In this document: positions 23,493-35,727 of the stretch, piece after piece
Layout of the letters: each line of letters starts with the position of its first letter
Position numbering within the stretch: the first letter of the stretch is position 1
NCBI GenBank assembly: GCA_037013685.1
Contig: CM072884.1
Span: 111,640,048-111,704,047 of the forward strand
Reading direction: 5' to 3'
From: Acridotheres tristis
Lineage: Eukaryota; Chordata; Aves; Passeriformes; Sturnidae
DNA: 64,000 nucleotides
Program-made: the position numbers and the translations under genes
The notes under the pieces: model-generated
Told to the model about the DNA's origin: nothing
What the model saw: the letters and a program-made list of their open reading frames with translations, nothing else
Database searches by the model: none

Positions 23493-23853
23493 AATTACAA
23501 TTATTTATGATTTTATTTTAGTTACTTTTTGCTGTTAATTCACTTACAAAGTGCTAAGCTCAGTTATAAAGCCAGAAGCTGAACCAGAAGTGGATTTTGA
23601 GGTGATTTTTACAGCTGTGTGTTTTCCCCCTGAGAAAACCACGAAATCAAAGGATTGAGCTTTTATCATCCCCTTTTCCCTGAGGAGCTGTGTGTTTACT
23701 GCCTGCACGAGTCGATTTGGATAGATTGAAGAGCAAACCCCTGACACTTTTGTGGTGGGGAAGCTGCAGGGACATCTCTCACCACCCGTGTGCTGAGCAG
23801 AGCAGAGGGCAGGGATCTCTCGGAAGCAGGAGGGCAGTGTTGCCACGCTGTAC

Positions 23854-23916
23854 GAGTTTCAGTGCTCTGGATTGGAGTTTCAGTGCTCTGGGTTTGAATT
23901 TCGGTGCTCTGGATTT
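23854..23916 (+). repeat. 21-bp tandem repeat, 3 units
   Basis: There are three copies of GAGTTTCAGTGCTCTGGATT plus one base, with a few changes between copies. The sequence around it is single copy. Confidence 0.85.
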
Positions 23917-24241
23917 GCTGCTCCACTTTAAACCCCTGTGGCTCTCAGAGCCCTGCGATGGGGAAAGCAAAGCCCCAGTGCTCCCAGTTCAGCCTCAGGT
24001 CCCTGCTGGGGCATCTTTGGGAAATGAGGTCGTGGCTTGTAACTCACGTCCACAGCTCCAAGCTTTTCTTTCTGGCAGCATTTGAAAACAGAGCTGTATT
24101 TTGTTTTTGTCTCTAGTACAAAAGGACATTTTTTAAACAACAATTTTGTTCACATTGTGTTCTTCGTTTTACAAATTGTGCTTTTGAGCAATGCTGCTGT
24201 TACCATGAGTGTGCTCTTTCCTATTGTTCCCAAAATGAATT

Positions 24242-24400
24242 CCATAGAATCCCAGAACGGTTTAGGTTGGAATGAACCTTAAAAAGCATCTCATTCCAAC
24301 CTCCTGACATGGACAGGGACACTTTCCACTAGACTGTGTTGCTCCAAGCCCCATCCAACCTGGCCTTGGACACTTCCAGGGATGATTTCATGCAGAAAAT
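24242..24400 (-). repeat. CR1 LINE 3' fragment, antisense
   Basis: It starts CATAGAATCCCAGAACGGTT then TAGGTTGGAATGAACCTTAA and ends at TGGACACTTCCAGGGATGAT. More diverged than most other copies. Confidence 0.9.
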
Positions 24401-25185
24401 ACATATGAAATAGAATAGGATCGACTTCATTTAGATACTTTTGCCAGAGGTTTCATTTGGGGAGATAAAATAAATAACTGCCGTTCAGTGACAGCATTTT
24501 AGCTCACTTTAAAAATAATATATGAATTCAACTAGCAGACCTCCAGCCTGTGTGCAGACACATACCTAAGCACATACCTGCTATGCCAAGGCATATTAGG
24601 CTGATTTATTGAATTATTTTGTTATTCTTTTGCTGGCTGCAAAGTGTCGATTTTAAAATGATTCACTTCCTAGAGAAACAGAGAGCCAATATTTGAAATT
24701 ATTGTTGCTGTCTTCCTGCTTCAATTCCCCTCAGTGCTGGTGAAATCAGGCAGAATTTATGTTTGCCCAAATGATCTGGGGTTGAGCACTCAGAGATCCC
24801 ATGGACCTGGCTGTAATTTCCTCACACCACACAGGCAGGACCAGCCCTGCACCTGGTGAGTGAATTTCGTGGTGGGCATGAAGAATGAACTCTGAGTTGA
24901 AGTGGCAAAAGGTGATTTTCAGCACCAGGTTTCGTCCTTCTGGGCTTGGATGGGGTGTTGGCACTGCCTGAGGTCAGGACTTCTGGTTGTTGTTGCTTTT
25001 CCAGGTGTGGTGAGAAGTTTGGAGAGACTGTGAGCAGAGACCACTGGAGGTTATGGCAGAATAAAAGTGTCTGAGGAATTGGGAAATTTATATACAGGAT
25101 ATAGAGAGAGACCAGAAGTCCATTAAAATCCCAGGGTGCAGACAGAGCAGGGGAGAGAGGGGGAGAGGCAGCACAGCAGCTGGAT

Positions 25186-25240
25186 TTCACAGAATCCCAG
25201 AATGACCAGGTTGGAAGAGACCTTTTGGAAGGAGATTTTC
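25186..25240 (-). repeat. Short CR1 LINE 3' end, antisense
   Basis: CACAGAATCCCAGAATGACC and AGGTTGGAAGAGACCTTTT are a CR1 3' tip, set directly against the sense copy at 25258. Confidence 0.75.
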
Positions 25241-25257
25241 TGGTCAGGATCATTTCA

Positions 25258-25712
25258 AGCCAGAAAAAGAAGAAACTTGAGGGAAGGGCAGGGATGCTGG
25301 AGTGTGTCCAGAAAAGGGAATGGAGCTGGGGAAGGGTTTGGAATATGAGAGTTATGAGGAATGGCTGAGGGAGCTGGGAAAGGGGCTGAGGCTGGAGAAA
25401 AGGAGGCTCAGGGGGGACCTTGTGGCTCTGCACAAGTCCCTGGCAGGAGGGGCAGGCAAAGGAGGAGAGGAAATGGCCTCAAATTGCAGCAGGGCAGGCT
25501 CAGGGTGGAGATTGGCAAAGAAAATTTCCCTGGCAGAGTGGTCAGGCCTTGGGATGAGCTGCCCAGGGAGGTTTGCAGTCACTGTCTGTGGGAGTGTTCA
25601 GGAGCAGGCTGGATGTGGCCCTTGGGGACAGGGTTTGGGGGATGCTGGTGGCACTGGGGTGGCACTGGCTCATCCTGAGGGGCTCTTCCCAGCCTGGGCA
25701 TTCCATGAAATC
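25258..25712 (+). repeat. CR1 LINE 3' end, sense (copy 2 of a near-identical pair)
   Basis: It runs from GGATGCTGGAGTGTGTCCAG through GGCTGGAGAAAAGGAGGCTC and TTTCCCTGGCAGAGTGGTCA to the 3' end near 25710. Confidence 0.9.
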
Positions 25713-25892
25713 AAAGCAAAAGGCACCTGCACATCCAGCAAATATTCAGGCTGCTCCAACTCACAATTCATCTGCTCCCAGCCCCAAGCCCTTGGGGGCT
25801 GTGAGGAGTCTCCAGGATGGTCCCTCCCAGCCAAAGCTCAGGTTCCTACAAATCAAAGGCATCAGATGAAGTTCAGGTGAGCTTTAGGGTGA

Positions 25893-26000
25893 CAGTGTGG
25901 GTGTGGCCCTTGGGGACAGGGTTTGGGGTGATGCTGCTGCTGCTGGGGTGGCACTGGGTGAGCTTTCCTACTTAGATGATTCTTGATTCTGTCATTCACA
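25893..26000 (+). repeat. CR1 LINE 3' tip, sense
   Basis: GGTGTGGCCCTTGGGGACAG and GGGGTGGCACTGGGTGAGCT lead to GATGATTCTTGATTCTGTC. It repeats the terminal part of the copy just upstream. Confidence 0.8.
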
Positions 26001-26321
26001 CTTTGTTCTAAAGGCACTGCCTGTTGCCACAGACCCTCAGACAAGATTGTTCATTTTCCTCTGCTTGTGTCCCACGGTGTCTGTGGTAACCCCACCATTC
26101 CTTGTTCCCCCTTGGCTGCTGTTTGATGTTAGCACAGCTGAACTCCTCCCTGAGCTGTGCTGGACATGATGGGAGGCTCCAGAGGGATGGAGGAGCAGCC
26201 CCTGCAGGAAAATGTGTGGTGCAAGGTGTGGCAAGTGGCACTTGGTGTTTGTGTAGCCCTTCCTTATTCTGCACCCTGGAGTCAAACACAAATTCTGTGC
26301 CTCCCTCCCATGACACCATGC

Positions 26322-26445
26322 CAAGAATAAATTCCCAGAGCAGCTGTGGCTGCCCCTGGATCCCTGGAATGTTCAGTTCCAGGTTGGACATTGGGGTTGG
26401 AGCAGCCTGGGACAGTGGAAGGTGTCCCTGCCATGGCAGGGCCTG
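26322..26445 (+). repeat. CR1 LINE fragment, sense
   Basis: It contains CCCAGAGCAGCTGTGGCTGC and CAGCCTGGGACAGTGGAAGG, ending at CTGCCATGGCAGGG without the final tail. Confidence 0.9.
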
Positions 26446-27007
26446 GCTCCTCTGCAGAGCTGCTGGAGCTCACAGCCTCTCTGTTGGCTTTGCTGTACTT
26501 TTGTGTGTGCTCTGTTTGGTGTGACCAGCACTTGGCCCCATGGGCTGTAAAAAAATATCATGGAAATAATGTGTTCCACACTGTTGGTTATTATTTTTTT
26601 GGTGCCCAACATCCACTGCTTTGAATAGCAGAGGTATTTTTAAAAGTGTGTGTAAAGTAGGGTGGGGAGGCACCTCATTTTAGTGCTGTAAATTTGACTT
26701 TCTATATAGAAAGAAGAACAAACAGCTCCACCTTGCAGCTGTGGAGGGTGGAGGGTGGAGGAGGACGGGATGTACTTTGCAGTGAGGTTTGGACTGTTGG
26801 GATGTGGATGGACAGGAGGACATGGGGAAGGCAGCTGGGAGGGTTTGTGAGTGCTGCTGCTGGCTAAAACCCAATTTAAGGACTCTGAAAAACCCTACTG
26901 GGGGACTCTGCATGGTCCCAGTGTTCCCAGTGAGTGTGGTGGAACTGGGCATGCTGATCTCTACCCATCTGTGATCACATTTCTGAGCTTTTTTGGTACT
27001 TTCCCAG

Positions 27008-27175
27008 AAAAATTGTGGATGTCCCATCCCTGAAAGTGTCCAAGGCCAGGCTGGATGTGTCTCTGAGCAGCCTGGGACAGTGGAAGATGTCCCTGCCTAT
27101 GGGAGAGGGTTGGAATTTTAAGATCACCTCCAATCCAAACCTTTCTGGGATTCTGGGATTCTGGGAAATGGACAA
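27008..27175 (+). repeat. CR1 LINE 3' end with ATTCTGGG tail, sense
   Basis: It contains GTCCAAGGCCAGGCTGGATG and AGCAGCCTGGGACAGTGGAA. It ends in about three tandem copies of the 8-bp unit ATTCTGGG, a variant of the usual CR1 3' tail. Confidence 0.9.
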
Positions 27176-27577
27176 TATGGCTTCATTGCTCAGATGACAT
27201 TCAGAAATAGGAAAAACACACCATAAGAAAGAGGAAACCAAGCTGTTAATTTGTTTAATGAATATAAAATATTATCCATAAAATCATAGACTCACAGAAT
27301 GGTTTCTTGGAGGCTGATGAATGGTTTTTAAATGCAGATTCATCATCCTAAGATTCAACATGTGCTTTCAAGGGCAAAGCTTTATCTTTTACTGATAGAT
27401 CTTGTCAGTCAAGGATTCTAAAGGCCCTACACTGAACCCAGGTGAGGGATTGTTTCTTTTCACAATTGCCTCTCCTGTCAGTGATGTAGTATTTTATTGG
27501 GTTTTGTGTAAATTTCAGTTCTAATTCTCAATTCTTCTTACCTTATGCTTATGTAAAGTCATAGAAACAGCATAAAA

Positions 27578-27790
27578 TTCACAGAATCCCAGAATTCCTG
27601 AGGCTGGAAAAGCCCTCCCAGCCCATGCAGTCCCAGCTGTGCCCCATGGCCACCTTGTCACCCTGAGTGCCACCTCCAGGTGCCACCTCCAGGGATGGGC
27701 ACTCCAAAGCTCCCTGGGCAGCCCCTGCCAATGCTTGCCCACCCTAAAAATTGTTCTCAAATCTGTCAAAATCACTCTCCAAAAGGGAGA
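27578..27790 (-). repeat. CR1 LINE fragment, antisense
   Basis: It starts CACAGAATCCCAGAATTCCT and contains GTGCCACCTCCAGGTGCCAC and CTCCCTGGGCAGCCCCTGCC. Same subfamily as the copies at 13.5 and 48.4 kb, in opposite orientation. Confidence 0.9.
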
Positions 27791-29114
27791 GGTTGTACCA
27801 CCAATCCTCCTGCCTTTTAATTGCTAACTTTAATTTTAATATTTTGGAGGTTATTTTAGGGGACTCAGGCTTTGGGTACACGATGGAAGAACAGAATTTG
27901 CCGTGCAAGCACAAATGCTGAGGGAGAGAAAACAACGTGCTGCAGACTGGCTGATTATTTGTCACACAAGCAAATCTGTATTTAGAGACCTCCACAAAAA
28001 AAAATATAGTTTCCATAGTGAAAAGTGAGAACACCCACCAGCGTTAGGCAGTCGGGAACAACCAGTTTATGTGCAAGGAGGAGAAACATAAAGAATACCC
28101 TTCAGCTTTCCTAACCACTGTTTTCCTTGGACTGCAGGGCATGCTGAATGTTCCTGGGAAAATTGGAAACCTTCTCCAGTGTGCTGAAGAATTCAGATTC
28201 TTTCATTGTCACTGGCTGAGTGCACGTATTTATTTGCAGGGCATTTTTATACAGTGTGATGGAGACATCAAGCTGGAGCCTGGGCCAGTATTCTCGAAAT
28301 AACTCACCATTTGGGAGGAGAATAAAGGGTGTTAATCTCAGCTCCTTGGCTGGAGCTCCCAGTAAAGTTTTTACTTCTCCTCTCCCCAAGAATAGGAGCA
28401 GTGTTCCACAAGAAATAATTCATATTCAGAGTGTTACTCTCTATATAAAATTTCAGTGCACCAGCGCACAACTAATCCTTAGAAGGGAAAGTTGCCCTCA
28501 AAAATCCAGCCAGCTCCACGGTGCTTAATGTACATGGACTTGAATGATAGGCAAAATGTTGAAAGAATTAAGTTAAATGTATTTTGGGGGGGGGAAAAAA
28601 CATTAGGAAAACTCTTGGGCAAATCTTTTGCAGATGGCAGACAGCTTAATTGCTGTGGTAAACTTGTCTGAGATCTCTGGAAAAATGTGGGTGCTGCAGT
28701 AATCCATGGAACCCAACAGACCCAGGCTCCAGCAGCTCAAAGCAAAGACCTGCACGTCTTCATCTTGCTTAAATTTCACCCAGGGTTTGGGGGGTGGGTT
28801 TTTTTCCTGCATTTATTTTTATCCATTTAACTCCTTTTGACCAATTAAAAAGTTGTGCATGTATGATTTGGGCAGGGAAGAAACAGAGGCCTTGAATGAA
28901 GAAAACAAGGTTATGGGATTCCTCTCTCCCACATGTCTCCCTGGAAAGATTTGTGCTGTCCACAGCTGGACAAAAATAGGAAAAAAAGTTGGGGTTTTTT
29001 TTTTCATTGTGCAGGACACAACACCAACCAGAGGAGCACACTGGGGGAAGTGGAAGGGGTCTTGTGTGACTTCTTAGTCCACACTCACCAGTTTGGAGAC
29101 CAAATTGGCATCAG
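27791..29114. other. Intergenic stretch, nothing recognised
   Basis: No gene or repeat was recognised. It contains a G-run followed by A-run near 28580. Open frames are short and unrelated to known families. Confidence 0.45.
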
Positions 29115-29290
29115 ATGCCATCCATGTCATTCCCATCATCTCACTGCAGGGAAATGGTTACACCCCCAGGGCTGCCAGAGCTCAAGATCAGTTTGGACAG
29201 TGCTCTCAGGCACAGAGTGGGATTTGGGGTCTGTCCTGTGCAGGGCCAGGAGTTGGACTGGATGATCCTTGTGGGTCCCTAGCTCTCAAA
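29115..29290 (+). repeat. CR1 LINE 3' end, sense
   Basis: CAGTGCTCTCAGGCACAGAG, GGGCCAGGAGTTGGACTGGA and GATCCTTGTGGGTCCC are diagnostic of the CR1 subfamily that also fills PSMG1 intron 1. Confidence 0.85.
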
Positions 29291-29904
29291 AAAAGAAACA
29301 TCTCTTATTTTTTGTTTCTCTCAGGCCTTTAAAAGCTGATAAATTGGTGGGGATGATGTTCTTTTACAGGTGGGTCCTGATCTGGTCTCTCTCACTGCAC
29401 ATTTTTCCCCTTTAAGGACAATCTTCCTGAAATTGAGCCATTCGCCCCCAAAAAATATGATGTCAAGACAATAATAAACTTGTCAGAGGGGTTGGGACAG
29501 GGTTATGAGCAGTGTTATTCCTCAAAATATTCAAAAAAACCCCAATCCCTGAATATTCCATGAACTATCCAGGTAGACCCCCTAGGAGGTGGCATTTTTA
29601 GGGTTTTCCCCTGCATGATGAGTAGGTCAGTGCCTCCCCAGGCCATCAAACCACGGGAGCTGTCAGCATCCAGGGTGGATGCTGCATCCCACAGCCGGGG
29701 CATGGATGCTGGGGCAGTTTGTGATTTCCCTACTGAAGCTTTGAAGGAGTGCCAGTGGGGACAGGCCTGGTGAGGGGAGTGTGATACCTCTAAGTTTTGA
29801 GTTTTCTGTTCTGCTTGGATGTGTTTTTCCATTGTGCTTGGGTGATGAAGACAAAACAGCCTGATTCCACCTGGGGGCTCAAGGACAGCATCTTTAAACT
29901 TCAA

Positions 29905-30210
29905 GCCCTAAGCATAAACAACATGAAAAGAGGAGGGCAGACACACGAGCAAGCAGGAGGATGAAACTTCCCTATTTGAGACTATTAATTGGACAGTTGA
30001 CTCCTGCATGGACTGAAACCTATAAAGGTGTGAGAACTCGTGGCCAGCTCCTCCTTTCCTTCCATCTTGGAGCATCCAGGCAGGGGCCAGGACTGTGGCA
30101 CTGATATTGCTGGGGTGTGGCTTTTGTAGGCCCCACAATAAATACCCATTTTATTCTCCTTAACTCTGTGTGTAGCCTCTGTTCCAGCCCCTCAGGTGTG
30201 TAGGGTGACT
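29905..30210 (+). repeat. LTR, group A relative, sense
   Basis: It has an LTR layout: TATAAA at 30021-30026, AATAAA at 30137-30142, then TTTTATTCTCCTTAACTCTG and CCTCTGTTCCAGCCCC. It shares ACCTATAAAGGTGTGAGAAC-type sequence with the group A LTRs at 30.6 and 55.0 kb but is clearly diverged. Ends are uncertain and no target duplication was found. Confidence 0.65.
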
Positions 30211-30591
30211 GAGGAGGGGAGGGTGGGGAAGGGGCAGCAGAGCTGGCCAGAGATGTGCCAGGGAAAACCCATGATCCTGAGGGCAAATCCCACTGTGAGC
30301 TGGGTTCAGGAGCTTTGGGAGCTCAGGCTGAGGAGGAAAAGGCTCCCCAAGGGGACCCTGCTCTGGGGGGATGTCCTGTGGTTCGAGGAAGGGACAAAGG
30401 TGGGTCACCTTCCCTGTGTGCACCAGTGAGGCACTGAACTGCCACAGAGAGATGAGCTGGGTGATGCTTCCCCCAACACCAGCACTGGGAAGGGTCATGT
30501 TCCCACCAGAATCCATCACTGTGCCAAGGAAATCCCTCTGAGGAGCCACTGCTTTGGCTGTGGTGGAACCTGAGCTCTGCTGATGTACCTG

Positions 30592-31013
30592 TGGTGTTGC
30601 CTGGAAAGGCTGAGCTGGAACAGAGACCAGACAGAGCAAAAGGGATAAAATGGGAATTTATTGAAAGGATTCACCTTGGGCAGTGCAGGAGCCTGGCTGG
30701 GGCTACACCCAAATCAAATCCAAGTTGGATCCTGGTCACGAGTTTTTACACTTTTATAAGTTTTGGTTTATTTACACATTGGGGTCAATTATCCAAGCAC
30801 AGCCCCAGGCTATGAAGTCTCAGCCCCCTGGTTTGCCCCTTTTCCCTCACTGTTGTTTCTGATTTTTGGGTGTCCTTGATTCTCCAGCTACAAAGGGATT
30901 GTTTTGTCACTCCCCTGTGAAGAGAACTTACTGACACCGAATATGAGGTTTCAGAGTTCCACACTAAGCAGCAGAGATTCTGAAAAATAGAAAAGCTCAA
31001 ACCCAAGACATCA
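30592..31013 (-). repeat. LTR, group A, antisense, about 420 bp
   Basis: Read on the minus strand it starts TGATGTCTTGGGTTTGAGCT and has TATAAAA (near 30750 on this strand), AATAAA (30657-30662) and an end at GGCAACACCA. By eye it is about 97% identical to the sense copy at 54990-55411, so both are young. No internal retroviral genes are beside it, which suggests a solo LTR. A convincing target duplication was not found. Confidence 0.85.
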
Positions 31014-31579
31014 TTCCCCCACTCCAGTGACACCTGCCTTTAAAAAGCCAAATAAACAACCAAACAATGATTCAAGACAGATGCTGCCACCAGTTGCTTT
31101 CTGGTTGAACTGGGAGCAGAATATGAGAAGTTTTTGCTGTCTCCCCTCTCTTTCCCTGCCTCTGCACTCACCCTCTGCTGCCAAAGGCACTGATTTGGGA
31201 TTCCCTGCTCGCTGAACCTGATTTTCCCCACAGAGTGCACCTGCAGCATTGGAGGATTGCGTTTGCCAAGTTCATTGCAGCTCCTGGGCTTCAGGAGTGC
31301 AGCTCCTTTTCTCTTCATGAACAATCTCAAATAACCAGCACCTTGCTGGGTGTGTTTTTCAGACACCTCAGCAGCCTGCTCACACATCTGACCTGTTCCC
31401 AAATGCTCTTTGCAGGGGCTGTCCCTGCCAATGGGTTGCAGCCCCAGTGTGAAGAACAGCCCTGGAGATTTTTATGGTCCTGTGGGAAACAGGTGTTTCT
31501 GTATGAAAATGCCTTCTTTTGTTGTTGTTTATTGTGTTTTATTTCACACAAAAGACACTAGTTTATTGTGTTTTATTTT

Positions 31580-32132
31580 CTTTCTTTTTCCTGACAGAGT
31601 CGGTATTAAAAGCTCAAGAGACCAAATTTCTTGTTCAGACTTAGATGTTTATTAATTCTTATCTATATTACAGTGAGCTCTACAGCACTTCCAGCTAACA
31701 AGCTAAAAATGACAATGTATTTTTCTCTCTACAAGGTCTTTTAAGGTCTAATCTGTCCAATTAAGAATGGACACCTAATTTATTTTTATTTTAACTTAAT
31801 AACTAAACACCTGTGACTCGCAATGCAGCATTGTTCTGTCCAATTACAAAAATACCCCCTAGACCCATGAAGAAGGTGAAGAAGAAAGAAACCTCCACCC
31901 TAAAACTTCTATCTTGCCTTCTATATATTACTGTATTCTAAAACCTTAAAATCTAAGTTTTCCACTATGTGATATTACACACTTCTATTCAAACCATGCA
32001 GCAGTGCTTCTAGTTCTGTTACTTAATTTTGGAAGCCTTCTCTACAGCCTCAGGTCAAATGCAGAGTTCTCCTGGGGGTCAGCGCCTGTCAGCACATAAA
32101 GTCTGAAATTCTCAATTTCCAGGGTTCTAACA
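31580..32132 (-). repeat. LTR, group B, antisense, diverged copy
   Basis: It shares blocks with the copies at 34.1 and 46.0 kb: ATGTTTATTAATTC (reversed poly(A) signal), AAACACCTGTGACTCGCAAT, a cluster of Ca-rich ACACACTTCTATT sequence and TTCTCCTGGGGGTCAGCGCC. The right end is at TTCTAACA, 32132. The left edge is blurred and no target duplication is visible. Confidence 0.75.
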
Positions 32133-34071
32133 GTCATTGTTTGCATTTTATCCCTGATCACAAAGCACAGCCCTCTGCAGGGCAGCTGACAGGCACCTGG
32201 AATATCTGCTCCTGCTGGGATTTTCCCCCTGCCAGAGGGAGGTGTGTCTCTCCAGAAGAAATTGGGATTCCTGCACAGTTGTTGTGAATAGCTACAGCCC
32301 TGTCTGCCTGGGAAAGGCACCAGGTGCGAGCTGTGTGAGTGGAACAAGCATTCCTGGTGCTCCTCTTGCTTTTCTTCCCCCAGCATCTCTACCCGGCGAT
32401 GCAGGAGCTCTTTTTGGTTGGCATTTCTGCCTCCTCCCTGCATGCCAGAAGCCAGCTGAGCTCATGGGTGGTGTGAGCACCACACAGCCTGCCCTGAGAG
32501 GAAGTTCTGGGGAGAGTGGGGTGGGAAGTGCAGATCATACCCAAAAAAGGATGAGCAAAGTGCCTCTCTGGCCATCAGGAGCTGCTTGATGAGCAACTGT
32601 GAGTCAGCTGGAGCCCCACAGGAGATCCTGCAGAAGTCATCCATCCATCCCTTCTTGGACTGCTTGTGCCATAAACCCACGTCTTCCATAGCAACACTGG
32701 GGGAATCCCTCTCTGATCACCAGTTTACACAGGAATTTTGGTCATGTCTGCAATGGGACTGTGCTGTCACAACAGAAGGCTGCTGTTCACTGTGATGTCT
32801 CACATGAAACCCCCTCTCTAATCAATGGAGAGAGCCAGGAACTTCCAGAGAGTGATTCCCAGCCCGTGGTAGGGGAGGTGGAATTAGATTTTCTTTCAAG
32901 TCTTTCCAACCCAACCCATTTTATTATTCTGAATTCCTAACAGCAAGGAAGCCATGGCATTAATTGTGCTGAAATCTGAGATTTCTTACCCAAGTTTAAG
33001 GCTTTGTGGAAGGGAAGTCATTCTTTACTTTGTGTGTCTGAGATGAATTTCATTTAATAGCGAGCTGGTTATGGGCAGGTGGAAACCAGCACATGATCTA
33101 TCATAACATCCAAGTAAAAATACAAATATAGTGTTCTTCGTTTATCAGGGGAGCTCAAAATAGCACATCTCTGGATGTATTTCTGTTGCAGGGCCTCTTA
33201 AAGGAAGAAACAAAATCAAAACAGCAATCAGTGGCAGCAGATTCAAGTTCTCTGTTGCTTTTTCCTTTGGTGCTAAGATCATTGTGATCTCCAGTCCACC
33301 TCACTCTGCTCTACTGGCAAGCTGCAAATCAATAACCTCTTGCCTTGCTGTTCACTTGTCTAGAAAAAACGGTTTTGTTTTTTTTTAATATGCACTTCCC
33401 AAGCATATTTGACTACTGGAGTGAGTAGGAGCTTTGTAAAAGGAAACACAATATGATTCAGCTCTCAAAGGTGTGGGAATATCATCTTCAGATACTTCAG
33501 AGGAAAATGCTTCAAAGTGTTTTTTCCTGTATGTGTCCAAGTGACATTTAGTTGACAGCTAATATTTCTAGCCAGATAATGAGTGTATTTCTCAGAAATC
33601 GGACACAGAGGATTTTTCATAAGTCCCTTCCTCTTTTTACAGCAGCACGTAATTCACAGTACTTCTCTCTCCATTACAATGAGGCAGCAGGTGTTCAGAT
33701 AAACTGAATTATTGTCAAATGCTTTTAATGGTTGAGACAGACAATCTACAAAGGGTTGAGAGACAATATTTAAGGGTTGATTCAGGTAAAAAACAAAGAT
33801 ATTTCAAAATAATGGAAACTTGCTTCGAGTGGGGTCAAATGTTACTGGATTCAAGAGAAGAAATACAGTGTTTTGGTGGAATAATGGAAAAATTTGTCTT
33901 GCAAGGATCTTCTGGAGGCCCCTACCCCAAACCCACATCCCAGTATGGGTGACTGCAAATTCAGGTGGCTCAAGAGTTTTCTGGTTGAGTTTTACTATTT
34001 GGAGGCTGCAGAGGAGATTGCCACATCTGCCCCCAGTGAACCCAAGGTGAAATTCCAGGTGAGGGAATCTG
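32133..34071. other. Intergenic stretch between two group B LTRs
   Basis: No retroviral gag, pol or env reading frame is seen, so the flanking LTRs do not bound a provirus. A possible CR1 3' tip (sense, CTTTCCAACCCAACCCATTT) lies at about 32890-32935. Confidence 0.5.
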
Positions 34072-34880
34072 CCCCTGTGTAAAGGTGATATCTGCACCAT
34101 TTGATTGGTGGCTTGTCTTCATTTTCTTCTGTCTTCACTCAGGGTCAGGATTAAAAACACAAAGGAGACAAATTTCTCATGTTCAGGCTTGGTTGTTTAT
34201 TAAATCTTTCCTAAAGTACAGAGAGTTCAGCAACACTTCTAGCCACCAGCTAAAAGTGAGCAAAATGGAGACAAATCCAGCTGCTACAAGGTCTCTTAAA
34301 GCTAAACAGTCCAATAGAGAATTAACACCTATATTATTTACTCTTTTACACCAATAAACAAACACCTGTGACCTGCAGTGCAGCACTGACTGTCCAACTA
34401 AAAACTACTGCCTGAAGCCATGAAGTCAGAAAGAAACAATACCCAAAATTCTCCATCTTGTCCCATACCTGTTACTATATTCTAAAAACCCCAAATCCTT
34501 TACCATGTGAAATCACACACTTCTATTTAACTACACACCCAAAGTCGTGTCACATTTACACACTCAAAACTTTAAAGTTTCTGATCAGATCTGCCAGCTC
34601 AACCACACATTTGATGATCTTCACAAAATAAGCCAAGAATGGTATTTCTTCCTGAAGATTTTAAGTGATATCCACACACAAAATTTCTCACCATGTCCTC
34701 TTCACCACAAAAGAAGGGATAAATTGTGCTCTCTGCTCAAACTTCACAAAGAATTTCCATCACTCAAATTTGGAAGCCTTCTCCAAGGCCTCAGGTCAAA
34801 AGCAATGTTCTCCTGGGGGGTCAGTGCCAGACAGAATAGAAAGTTCAAAAATCCCTGTTTTCTGGGATCCAACACCCCTG
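34072..34880 (-). mobile_element. Solo LTR, group B, with 6-bp target duplication and internal insertion
   Basis: The LTR spans 34078-34874 and begins TG and ends CA on the plus strand. The exact 6-bp duplication CCCCTG flanks it at 34072-34077 and 34875-34880, which fits a class II (ERVK-like) integration. A reversed AATAAA is at 34196-34201. It is about 200 bp longer than the 46-kb copy because of a foreign segment at about 34540-34756. No coding region is present. Its relatives lie at 31.6 and 46.0 kb. Confidence 0.9.
34549..34756 (+). repeat. Inverted repeat, left arm, inserted in group B LTR
   Basis: This 208-bp segment is absent from the other group B LTRs at the same place. Its reverse complement is at 35728-35940 with roughly 96% identity. 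The differences are a 5-bp gain in the right arm, a CA-dinucleotide length change and a few substitutions. Confidence 0.9.
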
Positions 34881-35727
34881 GAGGGTGTGCTTGGCATGGT
34901 GCAGAATCCCCAGCCCATGGAGAGGTCTGCCACAGGCAGCTGGACCCTTTCCTGACCCCAGGAATCTCTTTCAATGCAGGGATTTCAGGAGCTCTTTTTT
35001 TGTTTTTTCGTGTGGTGTTGACTGGGCAAAGTCATCACACTTTGCTGTGTGTTCAGACCTAAACTCCTCACCTCTCCTGTGCTCTCATCACATCCTTAAA
35101 ATTCCAAGGAACGTGGGCTTTTCATGATCCATGGACAATAGAAAATGCTTCCAAGCAGGATTTCTGCAGCCTTCTTGCTTTGACATTGGGAACATCCTCA
35201 CACAGAGCAGCAGTCACACAGAAATTGCTGTAATAAACTCTTGTGTTTATAGAAACTGAACAATGTTTATGTGCCATTGGTACTGCTTTGGACAAAATCA
35301 ATGTGCTTAAAAAAAACCCTTTCTGTGAAGTCTGTTTTTATCCCAGGTCAGTTCTTCAGTCTTCAACACCACAAAGATCGATCAGAGTAAAACTATTAAA
35401 TTTTGTAAAGGTCACCACGTCTTAAAATTCATCTGTTAAAGAACTCTTTATTCCATCACCCCACCACCCCCGCCCTTTTTACCCATCACATTTTTATAAA
35501 TTCTTCCCTTTCCTCCTGGTTTCATTCTCCTGGTTTGGGAGTCAGTGAGCTGTAGAAAGCAATGCTCCCTTCAGGAGGAAAACTGAGGTTTATTTTTGTC
35601 CACATATTTTTATTGTCTTCTTAGTGATGCTGTTGATCTTTTAACAAATCTGTGACAGAAAAAAATTCCCCATCAGTTCCTAGTTTTTTGAGAAAATACT
35701 CAGTGCTGGTCTCTTTTAAGAGAAGAG

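Noticed and set aside
32133..34071. Possible provirus between two same-strand group B LTRs
   Set aside because: No gag, pol or env frames are present and the 34-kb LTR has its own flanking target duplication, so it inserted independently.
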